Source: Clostridia bacterium
Lineage (GTDB): Bacteria; Bacillota_A; Clostridia; Oscillospirales; CAG-272
DNA length: 37,495 nt
Assembly: GCA_017501345.1 (NCBI GenBank)
Contig: JAFVXC010000039.1
Span: forward strand, 1-37,495
Direction of reading: 5' to 3'
The stretch's first letter is position 1; every line of letters begins with the position of its first letter. A program made the position numbers and the translations under genes. Positions 22,166 to 30,713 of this stretch are shown piece by piece. The notes beneath the pieces were generated by a model, which saw only the letters and a list, made by a program, of their open reading frames with translations, made no database searches and was not told the DNA's origin.

Positions 22166-23505
22166 ACGAATGCCTGTATTTTTCCGACGGCACTCCCGTC
22201 ATAGCCGAGGAATTTCGGAGCGATCGCCTTTCAGAGCGGTACTACCGCGTGACGCATCCCTCGGGACTTCCGATCTATCTCTTCCCGAAGGATCACTCAA
22301 CGGTCTCGGCACTCTATGCCGTGCGCTTCGGCGCCGCGAATGCGGCGTTTCGCTACGAGGGAGAGGAGACGGAGACCGTGCTTCCCGACGGATGTGCGCA
22401 TTTTCTCGAGCACAAAATGTTCGAGGAGGCGGACGGAAGCGATGCCTTCCTCCTGTTCTCCGAGCTCGGTGCCGATGCAAACGCCTATACCTCGTGGGAT
22501 AAGACCGCGTATCTCTTCCACGCGACCGAGAAGGCGCCCGAATGCCTCAGGGCACTCCTCAGCTTCGTCTCCGCGCCGTATTTTACCGATGCGTCGGTGA
22601 GGAAGGAGCAGGGGATCATCGCGGAGGAGATCCGTATGAACGATGAAAGCCCTGCCGAGCGGTGCTTTATGAATCTGCTCCGCGCGATGTACGCAGAGAA
22701 CGCGATCCGAAACGAGATCTGCGGAAGCGAGGAATCGATCTCGCGCATCACGCCCGAGGTGCTGTACGAATGCTGTCGGGCGTTCTACACGCCGCAGAAT
22801 ATGGCGCTCGTCATCGCGGGAAATATCACGCTTCGCGACGTGATCGAGGCGGTCGATGCCATTCTCCCATCGGAGAGACCCGAGCCCCGCTCCGTGATCC
22901 CGCGCGACGAAAACAAGAATGAAACGGCGGCGGTCCTTCTTCCGCGCGTCGAAGAAAAAATGCCCGTCGGAAAGCCGCTCTTCGTGATCGGCATCAAGGA
23001 TCACGCGGCAGTCTCCCTCCCACCGAGGGAGCGGATGCGGCGCGATGCGCTTATGACGGTCATCAGGGAAATGTATTTTTCAACGTCGAGCGAGCTTTAT
23101 AACCGCCTCTTTGACGCGGGGGTCATATCGCCGGGCTTTTCGGCGGCGTACGGCGCGACGCCTCTTTACGCGTTCTTTGAGATCGCGGGAGAGAGCGACG
23201 ACTGCGACTACGTCCTCGGAGAGGTGAAAAGGACCCTTCACGATGCGGCGGAAAACGGCGTCGACGACGCACTGTTCGAGAGAGCGCGGCGCGTGCTTTA
23301 CGCAAAGGCGGTCAAGAGCTTTGACAGCACGAAAACGGTCTCCGAGATGCTTCTCGACTACGTTTTTGCGGATTACGAGCTCTTCGGATACGTCGAGCTT
23401 TTCGATCGCATTACGAAGGAAGACGTCGAGGCGCTGCTGTGCGAGGCGTTCCCCGACGAGGCGTTCGCCCTGTCGGTCGTGTCGCCGCTTGACACGGATG
23501 AATAG
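22162..23505 (+). CDS. yfmH: YfmH-type M16 zinc peptidase
   Basis: The 447-residue protein carries the inverted zinc motif H80-F-L-E-H84, with the third ligand expected in EEIRMNDE about 75 residues later. M16 features follow: CAHFLEHKMFEE, GADANAYTSWDKTAY, ENAIRNEICGSEESI and the second-lobe segment SSELYNRLFDAGVISPGF. It should cleave peptides in the cytoplasm together with YfmF. The start codon overlaps the yfmF stop (ATGA), so the two are likely made in equal amounts. lgt follows 23 bases later. The family is clear, the substrate is not. Confidence 0.92.
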   Translation: MNECLYFSDGTPVIAEEFRSDRLSERYYRVTHPSGLPIYLFPKDHSTVSALYAVRFGAANAAFRYEGEETETVLPDGCAHFLEHKMFEEADGSDAFLLFSELGADANAYTSWDKTAYLFHATEKAPECLRALLSFVSAPYFTDASVRKEQGIIAEEIRMNDESPAERCFMNLLRAMYAENAIRNEICGSEESISRITPEVLYECCRAFYTPQNMALVIAGNITLRDVIEAVDAILPSERPEPRSVIPRDENKNETAAVLLPRVEEKMPVGKPLFVIGIKDHAAVSLPPRERMRRDALMTVIREMYFSTSSELYNRLFDAGVISPGFSAAYGATPLYAFFEIAGESDDCDYVLGEVKRTLHDAAENGVDDALFERARRVLYAKAVKSFDSTKTVSEMLLDYVFADYELFGYVELFDRITKEDVEALLCEAFPDEAFALSVVSPLDTDE

Positions 23506-23528
23506 AAATTTCGGAGGTGAAGGAATCT

Positions 23529-24608
23529 ATGAATACGATAGCATTCCCCGGGCTCGGAATCGAGCCGTTTGAGGTCAATCCCGTGGCGTTCACGCTGCCG
23601 ATCGGTGATGGGATCGACATTATGTGGTACGCCCTCATCATTACGACGGGCTTTATCGTGGCGTTTCTCTACGCCTGCTTCCGCGCGAAGCGGAACGAGG
23701 GCATCGTGGTCGACGATCTGCTCGACCTGATGATCTTCATCATCCTCTTCGGCGTACTCGGCGCACGGCTTTACTACGTCGTGATGTCACCCGGTGAATT
23801 CGACGGCTTTCTTGACGTGATCAATATCCGCTCGGGCGGTCTTGCGATCTACGGCGGACTGATCGCGGGCATCTGTGCGATCATCGGCGTCTGTAAGGTC
23901 AAAAAAATGAACCTGTGGAAGGTTCTCGATCTGGTCGCCCCCGGTGTGATGATCGCGCAGGCGCTCGGCAGATGGGGCAACTTTATGAATGCCGAGGCGT
24001 ACGGCTACGAGGTTGCCGCGGGAAGCCCACTCTATTTCCTCCGTATGGGACTGCTCCCGAATATGGACAGCACCGTCGAGATGCACTACTATCATCCGAC
24101 CTTCCTTTACGAGTCCCTTTGGAACATCCTCGGCTTCGTGCTTCTGAATCTCTTCTATAAAAAGAAGCGGTATAACGGACAGATCGTGCTCCTTTACGGT
24201 GTGTGGTACGGATTCGGCAGAATGTGGATCGAAGGGCTCCGCACCGACAGCCTCTACCTCGGAGACACGATGATCCGAGTTTCCCAGCTCGTCGCATTCC
24301 TGTCCTTTGCCGCCTCCCTCGCGCTCCTCATCGTGATGTGGGTGCGCAGGAAAAGGGGCGTGGAATTTGAAAACCTCTGCTCCTTCTGCACGAAAACGAA
24401 GGCGATCGCAGTGGCGGGAGCGGGCAAAACGGAAGGAAGCAACGAGAGGACGGGAGAAGCCGAGCCGACCGCCCCTGCGGGGAAGGAGACGGCAGAGCGC
24501 GCCGAAGCGGATACCCCGCCTATGGGATCCGAGGAAAAAAATGAGGGTGTAACCGAAAACACCGAAGAACAAACGGAACAAACAGAAAAGGAGCAGGAAA
24601 ATGGCTGA
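23529..24608 (+). CDS. lgt: Prolipoprotein diacylglyceryl transferase
   Basis: Lgt moves diacylglyceryl from phosphatidylglycerol to the lipobox Cys of prelipoproteins, the first step of lipoprotein maturation in the membrane. The signature ALGRWGNFMNAEAYG (about 145-159, with the essential Arg) and GGLAIYGGLIAG are present among about seven membrane helices. YGG in place of the HGG of E. coli is usual in Gram-positives. The last 63 residues (297-359) form a Glu/Thr/Lys-rich disordered tail not found in typical Lgt. ATG 23529 was chosen (AAGG 5 bases upstream, GGAGG 11); a GTG at 23517 sits inside the ribosome site. The stop lies 8 bases inside folD. Confidence 0.93.
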   Translation: MNTIAFPGLGIEPFEVNPVAFTLPIGDGIDIMWYALIITTGFIVAFLYACFRAKRNEGIVVDDLLDLMIFIILFGVLGARLYYVVMSPGEFDGFLDVINIRSGGLAIYGGLIAGICAIIGVCKVKKMNLWKVLDLVAPGVMIAQALGRWGNFMNAEAYGYEVAAGSPLYFLRMGLLPNMDSTVEMHYYHPTFLYESLWNILGFVLLNLFYKKKRYNGQIVLLYGVWYGFGRMWIEGLRTDSLYLGDTMIRVSQLVAFLSFAASLALLIVMWVRRKRGVEFENLCSFCTKTKAIAVAGAGKTEGSNERTGEAEPTAPAGKETAERAEADTPPMGSEEKNEGVTENTEEQTEQTEKEQENG

Positions 24609-25464
24609 ACTGATCAACGGAAAAGAAATCGCGGCACTGAACCGCAGGGAGATCGCGGAGGAGACCGCGAAATTGATCGCAGAGACGGGGGTACAGCCCG
24701 GCATTGCTGTCATCATCGTCGGGGAGAACCCCGCGTCGCAGGTCTACGTACGAAATAAGCACAAGGCGGCGCTTGAATGCGGCTTCCGCTCGGACGTATA
24801 TGAATTGCCCGAAAGCACCACGCAGGAGGAGCTGAACGCACTCGTCGACAGGCTGAACGCCGACGACGGCATTCACGGCATCCTCGTTCAGCTGCCCCTT
24901 CCGAAGCACCTTTCGGACAATGATATCATCCTCCGCATCGACCCCGCGAAGGACGTCGACGCCTTCCATCCCGTGAACGTCGGACGCATTATGATCGGGG
25001 ATTACGACTATCTCCCCTGCACGCCTGCGGGTGTGATGGAGCTGCTCCACCGCTCGGGCGTCGTCGTATCGGGGAAGAAGTGCGTCGTGATCGGACGCTC
25101 GAACATCGTCGGTAAGCCGATGGCAATGCTGCTCCTGCACGAAAGCGGAACGGTCACGGTCTGCCACAGCAGGACCGCAGATCTGAAGAAGGAATGCCTT
25201 GACGCCGACATTCTTGTCGTTGCGATCGGCAAGGCAGATTTCATTACGGGTGATATGGTGAAGGAGGGCGCCGTCGTCATCGACGTCGGTATGAACCGCC
25301 GTGCGGACGGCAAGCTGACGGGCGACGTGGATTTCGCCTCGGTCGAGCCGAAGGCATCGAAGATCACCCCCGTCCCGGGCGGCGTCGGACCTATGACGAT
25401 TGCGATGCTGATGCGCAATACGCTGACGGCGGCAAAGAGAGCTGCGGAACGTATGGCGAAATAA
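24601..25464 (+). CDS. folD: Methylenetetrahydrofolate dehydrogenase / cyclohydrolase
   Basis: The 287-residue FolD interconverts 5,10-methylene-, 5,10-methenyl- and 10-formyl-tetrahydrofolate with NADP. Seen are YVRNKHKAALECGF (Y49, K53 catalytic), VQLPLPKHL, the PCTPAGVMELL segment, the nucleotide-binding GRSNIVGKPMAMLL and the C-terminal PVPGGVGPMTIAMLM. The length is typical. AAGGAG lies 9 bases ahead of the ATG at 24601, inside the end of lgt, so the two are coupled. It closes the five-gene operon and is followed by a good terminator. All key residues are intact. Confidence 0.97.
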   Translation: MAELINGKEIAALNRREIAEETAKLIAETGVQPGIAVIIVGENPASQVYVRNKHKAALECGFRSDVYELPESTTQEELNALVDRLNADDGIHGILVQLPLPKHLSDNDIILRIDPAKDVDAFHPVNVGRIMIGDYDYLPCTPAGVMELLHRSGVVVSGKKCVVIGRSNIVGKPMAMLLLHESGTVTVCHSRTADLKKECLDADILVVAIGKADFITGDMVKEGAVVIDVGMNRRADGKLTGDVDFASVEPKASKITPVPGGVGPMTIAMLMRNTLTAAKRAAERMAK

Positions 25465-25473
25465 TCGGAATAC

Positions 25474-25512
25474 AAAGGCAGCATCTCGGCTCTTCCGGGT
25501 GCTGCCTTTTCT
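25474..25512 (+). terminator. Terminator after folD
   Basis: AAAGGCAGCA pairs with TGCTGCCTTT, with a short inner CGG/CCG stem, then TTTTCTG. Confidence 0.87.
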
Positions 25513-25528
25513 GTTGGAGCGGTTCTGT

Positions 25529-25545
25529 GCAGGACGGCGTCCTGC
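25529..25545. repeat. GCAGGAC hairpin followed by A-run
   Basis: GCAGGAC-GGC-GTCCTGC followed by seven A residues. A like form, GCAGGGC-AGA-GCCCTGC plus A-run, lies at 29889-29912. The A-run argues against a plus-strand terminator. Confidence 0.55.
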
Positions 25546-25610
25546 AAAAAAAGCACCGACCTGCATCGGAGCTCCTCGCAAAAAAAACGCCAAAACAATT
25601 TGAAAACTGC

Positions 25611-25639
25611 TTGACAAGTTCAAGTGACCGTGTTATAAT
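25611..25639 (+). promoter_or_regulatory. Promoter of the 567-residue membrane protein gene
   Basis: TTGACA (25611-25616), 17 bases, TATAAT (25634-25639), perfect consensus with an A-rich upstream region. Confidence 0.93.
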
Positions 25640-25680
25640 GATTGCGTAAGCTTTTCGTCGTTAAACCATAGGAGGTAAGT

Positions 25681-27384
25681 ATGAAAAAGCATCTTGTCCG
25701 TAACATTCTTTTGTCCCTCGGCGTCGCGCTGCTCGTCGGAGGGATCGGTTACTATCTCGTTTTGCCGCCGCTGAATCTGCAGGCGGAGGGCTTCTGGGTC
25801 TTTCTCGCCTTTCTGATCGCCGCATTCGTGATCCCGTTCTGCATATTGAACGCAAGGAGAGCCCCCGAACGGATCGTTCACGAAAACGGCGGGAAAAAGC
25901 GCCTGAGGCTCGGGGGCGGAAGGCTGAGGCTGCCGCTCCTTGCAGTTCTTGCGATCCTCGCACCGATCGCCGTAGTGCTGATCGGAAGCTTCATCTCCTC
26001 GACCCTCTTTCACGCGAAGGCGTATGCGGGGATCGTCAAGGTGGAGGAGGCGGTCTTTCACGAGGATATGCCCGAGACCGATACGGTGACGAACATCGCC
26101 CTGATGGATTCCGATACCGCCTCCGTGATCGGCAACCGCACGCTCGGCTCGCTTGCAAGCGTCGTTTCGCAGTACGGCGTTGCGCCGCACTACACGCAGA
26201 TCAACTATCTTCGCTCGCCGAAGAAGGTCGCAAATCTCGAATACCTCGGCTTCTTCAAGTGGATCGGTAACAGGGACAGCGGCATTCCGGGCTACGTAAT
26301 GGTCGATCCCGTGAAGAACAGCGCCGAGTACGTTGAGCTTGAAAAGCCGATGCGCTACGCCGACAGCGGATATCTCGGGGACGATCTTATGAGAAAGCTC
26401 CGCTTCGATTACCCGACCAAGATCTTTGACACGGTCTCCTTCGAGATCGACGAAGAGGGAAATCCCTATTATATCGTGTCCTGCCTGAAGCCGCAGGTGA
26501 TGATGTTCGGTGCGTCGGACGTCACCGAGGTGATCGTTTTTAATCCCTGCGACGGCTCGTCGGAGCTTCTTTCCGTCTCGGAGGCACCTGCCTGGATCGA
26601 CTGTGTGTATAACGGCTATCTCGCCTGCGAGAAGTACGACTGGAACGGACTTCTTTCGGGCGGCTACTGGAACAGCGTGATCGGAAACGTCGGATGCAAG
26701 CAGACGACGGACGATTTCGGCTATATCGTGATCGAGGACGACGTCTGGTATTTCACGGGCGTTACGTCGGTTACGGCGGATGAATCCAACATCGGCTTCA
26801 TCATCAGCAACGCACGTACGGGCGAATATAAGTTCTATCCCGTGGTCGGCGCGGAGGAGTATTCCGCGATGGGCGCCGCCGAGGGCGAGGTGCAGGAGAA
26901 GGGATACACGGCATCCTTCCCGTCGCTCGTCAATATCTCGGGAGAGGCGACCTATATTATGGTGCTGAAGGATGCGAACAGCATCGTGAAGCTCTACGCG
27001 CTCGTGAACGTGGAGAATTACAGCATCGTCGCGACGGGTGCAACGCAGGACGAGGTTATGGCACAGTATAAGGCGCTTCTCGTGCAGAACGGCGTGATCG
27101 ATCCGTCCGAAGGGGAAAAGCCTCCCGTGTCCGGGGGGGAAGACGCGGAGACAGTGTCGATCGTCGTAAGCGACGTTCGCGTCGTCACAGTTGACGGCAA
27201 TTCGGTGCTCTATATCACCGCAGAGGACGGACGTGTCTACAAGGGCTCGTTCCGGGACGACGAGACGCTGATCCTGATACAGACAGGCGATCGCCTTGCT
27301 CTCACGGTAACGGAAACCGAGCACGAACGGATCTTCAATATCGTATCGTGGAGAGAGGCACCGCCGGAAGGCGCAACGGAATGA
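25681..27384 (+). CDS. Large membrane protein with extracytoplasmic domain, unknown function
   Basis: The 567-residue protein has three N-terminal membrane helices (about 8-28, 36-56, 80-104) with a basic stretch between the second and third. About 400 residues outside follow, rich in Tyr, Trp and Gly (PGYVMVDPVKNSAEYVEL, WNGLLSGGYWNSVIGNVGC, KFYPVVGAEEYSAMG). The last 60-70 residues form a separate small beta domain after an acidic linker (about 478-492). Repeated hydrophobic strands suggest a beta-propeller-like or large beta fold. It is similar in style to conserved Clostridia membrane proteins without assigned role; I do not recognise the family. AGGAGG lies 6 bases before the start. A single gene with a consensus promoter, so probably well expressed. 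Confidence 0.75.
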   Translation: MKKHLVRNILLSLGVALLVGGIGYYLVLPPLNLQAEGFWVFLAFLIAAFVIPFCILNARRAPERIVHENGGKKRLRLGGGRLRLPLLAVLAILAPIAVVLIGSFISSTLFHAKAYAGIVKVEEAVFHEDMPETDTVTNIALMDSDTASVIGNRTLGSLASVVSQYGVAPHYTQINYLRSPKKVANLEYLGFFKWIGNRDSGIPGYVMVDPVKNSAEYVELEKPMRYADSGYLGDDLMRKLRFDYPTKIFDTVSFEIDEEGNPYYIVSCLKPQVMMFGASDVTEVIVFNPCDGSSELLSVSEAPAWIDCVYNGYLACEKYDWNGLLSGGYWNSVIGNVGCKQTTDDFGYIVIEDDVWYFTGVTSVTADESNIGFIISNARTGEYKFYPVVGAEEYSAMGAAEGEVQEKGYTASFPSLVNISGEATYIMVLKDANSIVKLYALVNVENYSIVATGATQDEVMAQYKALLVQNGVIDPSEGEKPPVSGGEDAETVSIVVSDVRVVTVDGNSVLYITAEDGRVYKGSFRDDETLILIQTGDRLALTVTETEHERIFNIVSWREAPPEGATE

Positions 27385-27408
27385 CCGCATAATACGCATA
27401 AAAAGCAA

Positions 27409-27437
27409 AACGGGCTGTCTCAAAAAGACAGCCCGTT
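27409..27437. terminator. Terminator between convergent genes, first hairpin
   Basis: AACGGGCTGTCT (27409-27420) pairs with AGACAGCCCGTT (27426-27437). On the minus strand TTTTGCTTTTT follows, so it ends the VanY operon. Confidence 0.8.
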
Positions 27438-27475
27438 CGAAAATGGCGGTGTTCAGCCACCAAAGGAAAAACCGT

Positions 27476-27517
27476 GGGGGTGTCTACCAAATGCGAAACG
27501 CATTTGAGATACCCCCT
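27476..27517. terminator. Second hairpin between convergent genes
   Basis: GGGGGTGTCT and AGATACCCCC form the outer stem, AAATGCG-AAA-CGCATTT the inner one. The minus strand continues into a short T-run. It is the first stop signal after the VanY gene. Confidence 0.75.
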
Positions 27518-27531
27518 TCTTGTTATGCGAT

Positions 27532-29253
27532 TTACTGCTTCTCGAGATACTCCTCAAAGCACCAGCCGTGTGCCTGCATCGCGCTTGCCGCGTCAATGCC
27601 GACGAAGCGGTAATGCCAGGATTCGTAGGAGTAGCCCGTTGTTTCGGTCTTATCGGACGGATAGCGCAGAACGAAGCCGAATTTCCACGCATTCTCGCGT
27701 AGCCACGTGCACGCCTCGGTCGGCTCAAACTGCTCGTTCGTGAGATCGGTCATCGAGGAGGACCAGAAATCGACGCACAGCCCCGTCTGATGCTCCGAGT
27801 ATCCGGGGCGGGAGGAGTAGGTTTCGACAAGGGCGACCGCCTCGTCGTACGAGAGCCCCTTTGCCATTTCCTGCTCGATATAATATTCGAAGAGATACGC
27901 CTGATACGCGTAGTCGCGGTAGCCGCTCGTGACGGAAACGTCGGTAATACCGTCTGCCGCCATTTCTGCGAACATCGCTTCGAGCGCACGCGCGGCTGAC
28001 GCGCGAAGCTCGATCCTCTTCGTGGTGGTGACGGTCAACGTCGTGAGATCCGCGGGAACGTGATTCTCAAAAAGCGGATTCTGCTTGTTTGCGAGGATCA
28101 GATAGGAGGGATCCGTCACGTACAGATCCGTGGTGTACGCACTGACGTCGGTCTTGTAGGAGAGGTTAAGCGATACGGAAGCGCCGTCCTCGGTCTCGGT
28201 ACGGTTGCCCGCAGAGATATAGACCGTTTCGTATACGGGGGAGAGCACCGTGCCCTCGGGGGTGGTATTGCGCGTTACCGTCAGCGTGTTGGTCTTGAGA
28301 TCGACCGTCACGGTCACGCCTGCAAGGATATCGTCGGCAAAATAGAGGTCGATCCAAAGGCTCCCCGCGTCGTCGTATTCTGCGGGGCAGTCCATTTCGT
28401 AATTCTTTCCGTTTACAGTCGCGATCCTGCTTCCGCTTTTGAATCTGACGTACGACGTGCCGCCGCGAACGGCGTAGCGGGGCTCCTCTCTCGTGCCTGA
28501 GATCGTGAGATCGCAGAGGTCTGCGACAGCGTTCATATTGATCTTCAAGGTCTTTCCGTTCTCCGTGATGAATTTGTAGGTCTGCCTGTCGGTGACGGCA
28601 TTCAGCCCCTCAATACCGTATATGATCTTGAAGTCGTTTTTGTTAATGCGACCTTCCTTCACGCAGAAGGCGATCCCGACGGTGAGACAGGCGAGGAGCA
28701 GGATGAGGGCGACCACGGAGAGCGCGATGGAAAGCGACCGATGCGCGGTCACGAAGCCCTCGATCCGTTCGCCCTTCGTCGGGGCGGGCGGTGGAACGTG
28801 ATCCTCCTTTCGCGATGCGAGCTGCTTTTTTCGTGCGCTGTAAAGTGCGCGCTGTCCCTCGTTCATCGGAGGTGCGGGAGCGGTGCGCGGCTTTGGCGCG
28901 TCTGACGGCGGCTTCGGGAGTGGGATGCGGTCGTTCCTTTTGCGGATCCCTCGGTAGACCGCGCGGTAGAGGGCGGCGCATTTCGCCTTCAGCGCCCGAA
29001 AAGCACCGCGGATCGCCGTGAAAACGGCAGAAAAGCGCGAGCGCTTCTTCTTTTCTTCGGGTGCCGTTTCCCGATCGATCGGGCTTTTCGGCGAGGCGCT
29101 TGCCGTTGTCTGTGCCGCAGACGGCGACGTCGGCGGTGGCGTCAGACGGAATCGCCTTTTGCAGGCGGTGCATTCCGCGAAGTCTGCCCCCTCGGGGCGG
29201 CGCACCCTTCCGCCGCAATGCGGGCAGGGACGCGAGAAATATAATTCGGGCAT
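27532..29253 (-). CDS. Zinc-ribbon, membrane-anchored VanY-type D,D-carboxypeptidase
   Basis: The 573-residue protein begins with a cytoplasmic zinc ribbon (C10, C13, C28, C31). A Pro/Ala/Lys-rich linker and one membrane helix (about 173-198) follow. The outside part has a beta-rich region (about 215-330, like the copper amine oxidase N-terminal/stalk domains) and a C-terminal VanY peptidase. The latter has SGYRDYAYQ (R446), GYSEHQTGLCVDF (H488, D495) and YESWHYRFVG (E544, H547), the full zinc and catalytic set. It trims the terminal D-Ala from peptidoglycan stems outside the cell. GGAGGG precedes the ATG. It is third in the minus-strand operon, 17 bases after mnmM. The zinc ribbon plus VanY combination is unusual. 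Confidence 0.88.
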   Translation of the reverse strand: MPELYFSRPCPHCGGRVRRPEGADFAECTACKRRFRLTPPPTSPSAAQTTASASPKSPIDRETAPEEKKKRSRFSAVFTAIRGAFRALKAKCAALYRAVYRGIRKRNDRIPLPKPPSDAPKPRTAPAPPMNEGQRALYSARKKQLASRKEDHVPPPAPTKGERIEGFVTAHRSLSIALSVVALILLLACLTVGIAFCVKEGRINKNDFKIIYGIEGLNAVTDRQTYKFITENGKTLKINMNAVADLCDLTISGTREEPRYAVRGGTSYVRFKSGSRIATVNGKNYEMDCPAEYDDAGSLWIDLYFADDILAGVTVTVDLKTNTLTVTRNTTPEGTVLSPVYETVYISAGNRTETEDGASVSLNLSYKTDVSAYTTDLYVTDPSYLILANKQNPLFENHVPADLTTLTVTTTKRIELRASAARALEAMFAEMAADGITDVSVTSGYRDYAYQAYLFEYYIEQEMAKGLSYDEAVALVETYSSRPGYSEHQTGLCVDFWSSSMTDLTNEQFEPTEACTWLRENAWKFGFVLRYPSDKTETTGYSYESWHYRFVGIDAASAMQAHGWCFEEYLEKQ

Positions 29254-29270
29254 AAATTCCCTCCGGGTGG

Positions 29271-29822
29271 TTATTTGGTTTCGATCACGAAAAAGAAGGG
29301 AGACGTCGGAGAATTGACGATCTTGATCTTCGTACAGCAGACCTTGAAGCGGCTGAGGGAGGAGAAGTATTCCTCGACTGCGATGCCCTCAAGATTGCCC
29401 TCCTCGTGACCGGGGTAGACCGCGACGGTGAGTACCGCGTCCTTGTCCATCAGCGCGATCGCGTTTTCAAGCGCGGGCAGGGTGGTCTCGCGGAGCGTCG
29501 TGATCGATTTGTCGCCTCCGGGGAGCCAGCCGAGGTTGAACATTCCCGCCTTGAAGGGAGAGGGAAGGTAGTTCTTTGCGTTGTGGTGCGAGTCGTGGAT
29601 GAGAGTATAGTTCTCGGGTGCGCCCCATTCTGCGAGATTCTTCGCGGTCGAGGCGACGGCATCTGCCTGAATGTCGAATGCGTAGACGTGTCCGTTTTCT
29701 CCAACGGTTTTCGAGAGGAATTCGGTGTCGTGTCCGTTGCCCATCGTGAAGTCAACGGCGATGTCGCCCGCCTTCAGGTGGTTCAGTATAAAGAATTTTT
29801 GGAGTGAGAGAAGATCAAGCAT
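29271..29822 (-). CDS. mnmM: tRNA 5-aminomethyl-2-thiouridine methyltransferase (YtqB family)
   Basis: The 183-residue Rossmann-fold methyltransferase has the signature VDFTMGNGHDTEFL (D24, G28, N29, G30, D32) that marks YtqB/MnmM proteins, then FDIQADAV for the ribose-binding acidic residue and NLGWLPGGDKS, typical of the family. MnmM adds the methyl group to nm5s2U to make mnm5s2U at the wobble base of some tRNAs in bacteria lacking MnmC. The start at 29822 has AAAGGA about 13 bases ahead, a rather long gap; no better start is near. It lies between the DUF6062 and VanY genes on the same strand. Confidence 0.87.
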   Translation of the reverse strand: MLDLLSLQKFFILNHLKAGDIAVDFTMGNGHDTEFLSKTVGENGHVYAFDIQADAVASTAKNLAEWGAPENYTLIHDSHHNAKNYLPSPFKAGMFNLGWLPGGDKSITTLRETTLPALENAIALMDKDAVLTVAVYPGHEEGNLEGIAVEEYFSSLSRFKVCCTKIKIVNSPTSPFFFVIETK

Positions 29823-29886
29823 GATTTTTTTGGTTTCCTTTTGATATGTAATTCGGGGGGCAGGTATGTGTTTGCAGGGCGTTGTC

Positions 29887-29912
29887 TTTTGCAGGGCAGA
29901 GCCCTGCAAAAA
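29887..29912. repeat. GCAGGGC hairpin between the DUF6062 and mnmM genes
   Basis: TTTTGCAGGGC-AGA-GCCCTGCAAAA plus extra A residues. It lies inside the operon, and on the minus strand the stem is followed by A not T, so it is more likely an mRNA hairpin or repeat than a terminator. TTTGCAGGGC also occurs once more at 29871-29880. Confidence 0.6.
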
Positions 29913-29923
29913 ATCCCCTGATC

Positions 29924-30661
29924 TTATTGCAGTCCGCCGCTTGGGCCGGGCTTCTTCTTGGGATCGGCGCGGTGGAGATCGCTGCGGAGGAACTTGATCG
30001 CGCGCTCGACCGCATCCTTGGAGTTGCCCCACGGCTCGTCGTTGTAGCGATAGTCGAATTTCTTACAGAACCAAGAGACGTCGGCGCGGAGCTCGTCGAA
30101 ATACGCGCCCGTAATTGCGGTGCAAAGAGTGGTGAAATCGGCGGCGCGCTTCTTCGGGAGCCTTCTTTGTGCGCACTCAAGGAGCTTTTTGTAGTGAGGC
30201 AGGCAGAAATAAGGCTGACTCTTCAGCTTTTCCGTAAAGGCCTCATCCTTGTCGTAGAGAAGGACGATCGTTTCGATCATATGCTCAAAATGGAAAGCGA
30301 CACGCTCGCAAACGTAGCAGGAGTCTTCAAGCTCTGCGATGCGCCGTACGGGCTTTGCGGCAGGGGAGCCGAGGAGGCCGGGGCGGATCTCCTCGCGAAG
30401 CTCGTCCAGATGGCTCTCAAGCGTGAGCGCCATTCCGAGGCGATTTTTACGTGTGAACATCATATCGTAGTGGATCCTGCAAAAGCCTCGTTCGTTTGTT
30501 TTGATGCGGATGTCGGGCTCCATCATCGACGCGCCGAGGATGAGCTCAAGCTCGTTCTCCTCGAGCATTCGGTGAAGCGAGCAGACGGGGCAGCCGAGGG
30601 CGTGATCCTCCATTGCGGCCTCGAACGCCTCGTTTACGGGTATCGTGTAGATCTGTTCCAT
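29924..30661 (-). CDS. DUF6062 family protein with four Cys/His pairs
   Basis: The 245-residue soluble protein has regularly placed possible metal ligands: C24-x2-C27 (GCPVCSLH), C61-x2-H64 (GFCRIH), C115-x2-C118 (CYVC) and C153-x2-H156 (FCLPHY). This suggests two zinc sites of CCCH type. The order CPVC, a helical span, MEPDIRIKTNERGFCRIH matches DUF6062, a Clostridia family of unknown function. The C-terminal end is basic and Gly/Pro-rich. The start at 30661 follows AAAGGAG by 5-6 bases; an upstream in-frame Met lies within the ribosome site. First gene of the operon with mnmM and the VanY gene, from the minus promoter at 30770-30799. Confidence 0.82.
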   Translation of the reverse strand: MEQIYTIPVNEAFEAAMEDHALGCPVCSLHRMLEENELELILGASMMEPDIRIKTNERGFCRIHYDMMFTRKNRLGMALTLESHLDELREEIRPGLLGSPAAKPVRRIAELEDSCYVCERVAFHFEHMIETIVLLYDKDEAFTEKLKSQPYFCLPHYKKLLECAQRRLPKKRAADFTTLCTAITGAYFDELRADVSWFCKKFDYRYNDEPWGNSKDAVERAIKFLRSDLHRADPKKKPGPSGGLQ

Positions 30662-30713
30662 TGTGACTCCTTTCACCCCTCGGGCTTTTCTCTATGAAAA
30701 ATCCCGAAATGCC

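Noticed and set aside
24560..24608. Riboswitch or attenuator before folD
   Set aside because: folD starts inside lgt; there is no leader in which one could fit.
25633..27423. Minus-strand open frame (596 residues) opposite the membrane protein gene
   Set aside because: Arg/His/Asp-rich composition typical of an antisense frame in GC-rich DNA; the plus strand has promoter, ribosome site and membrane helices.
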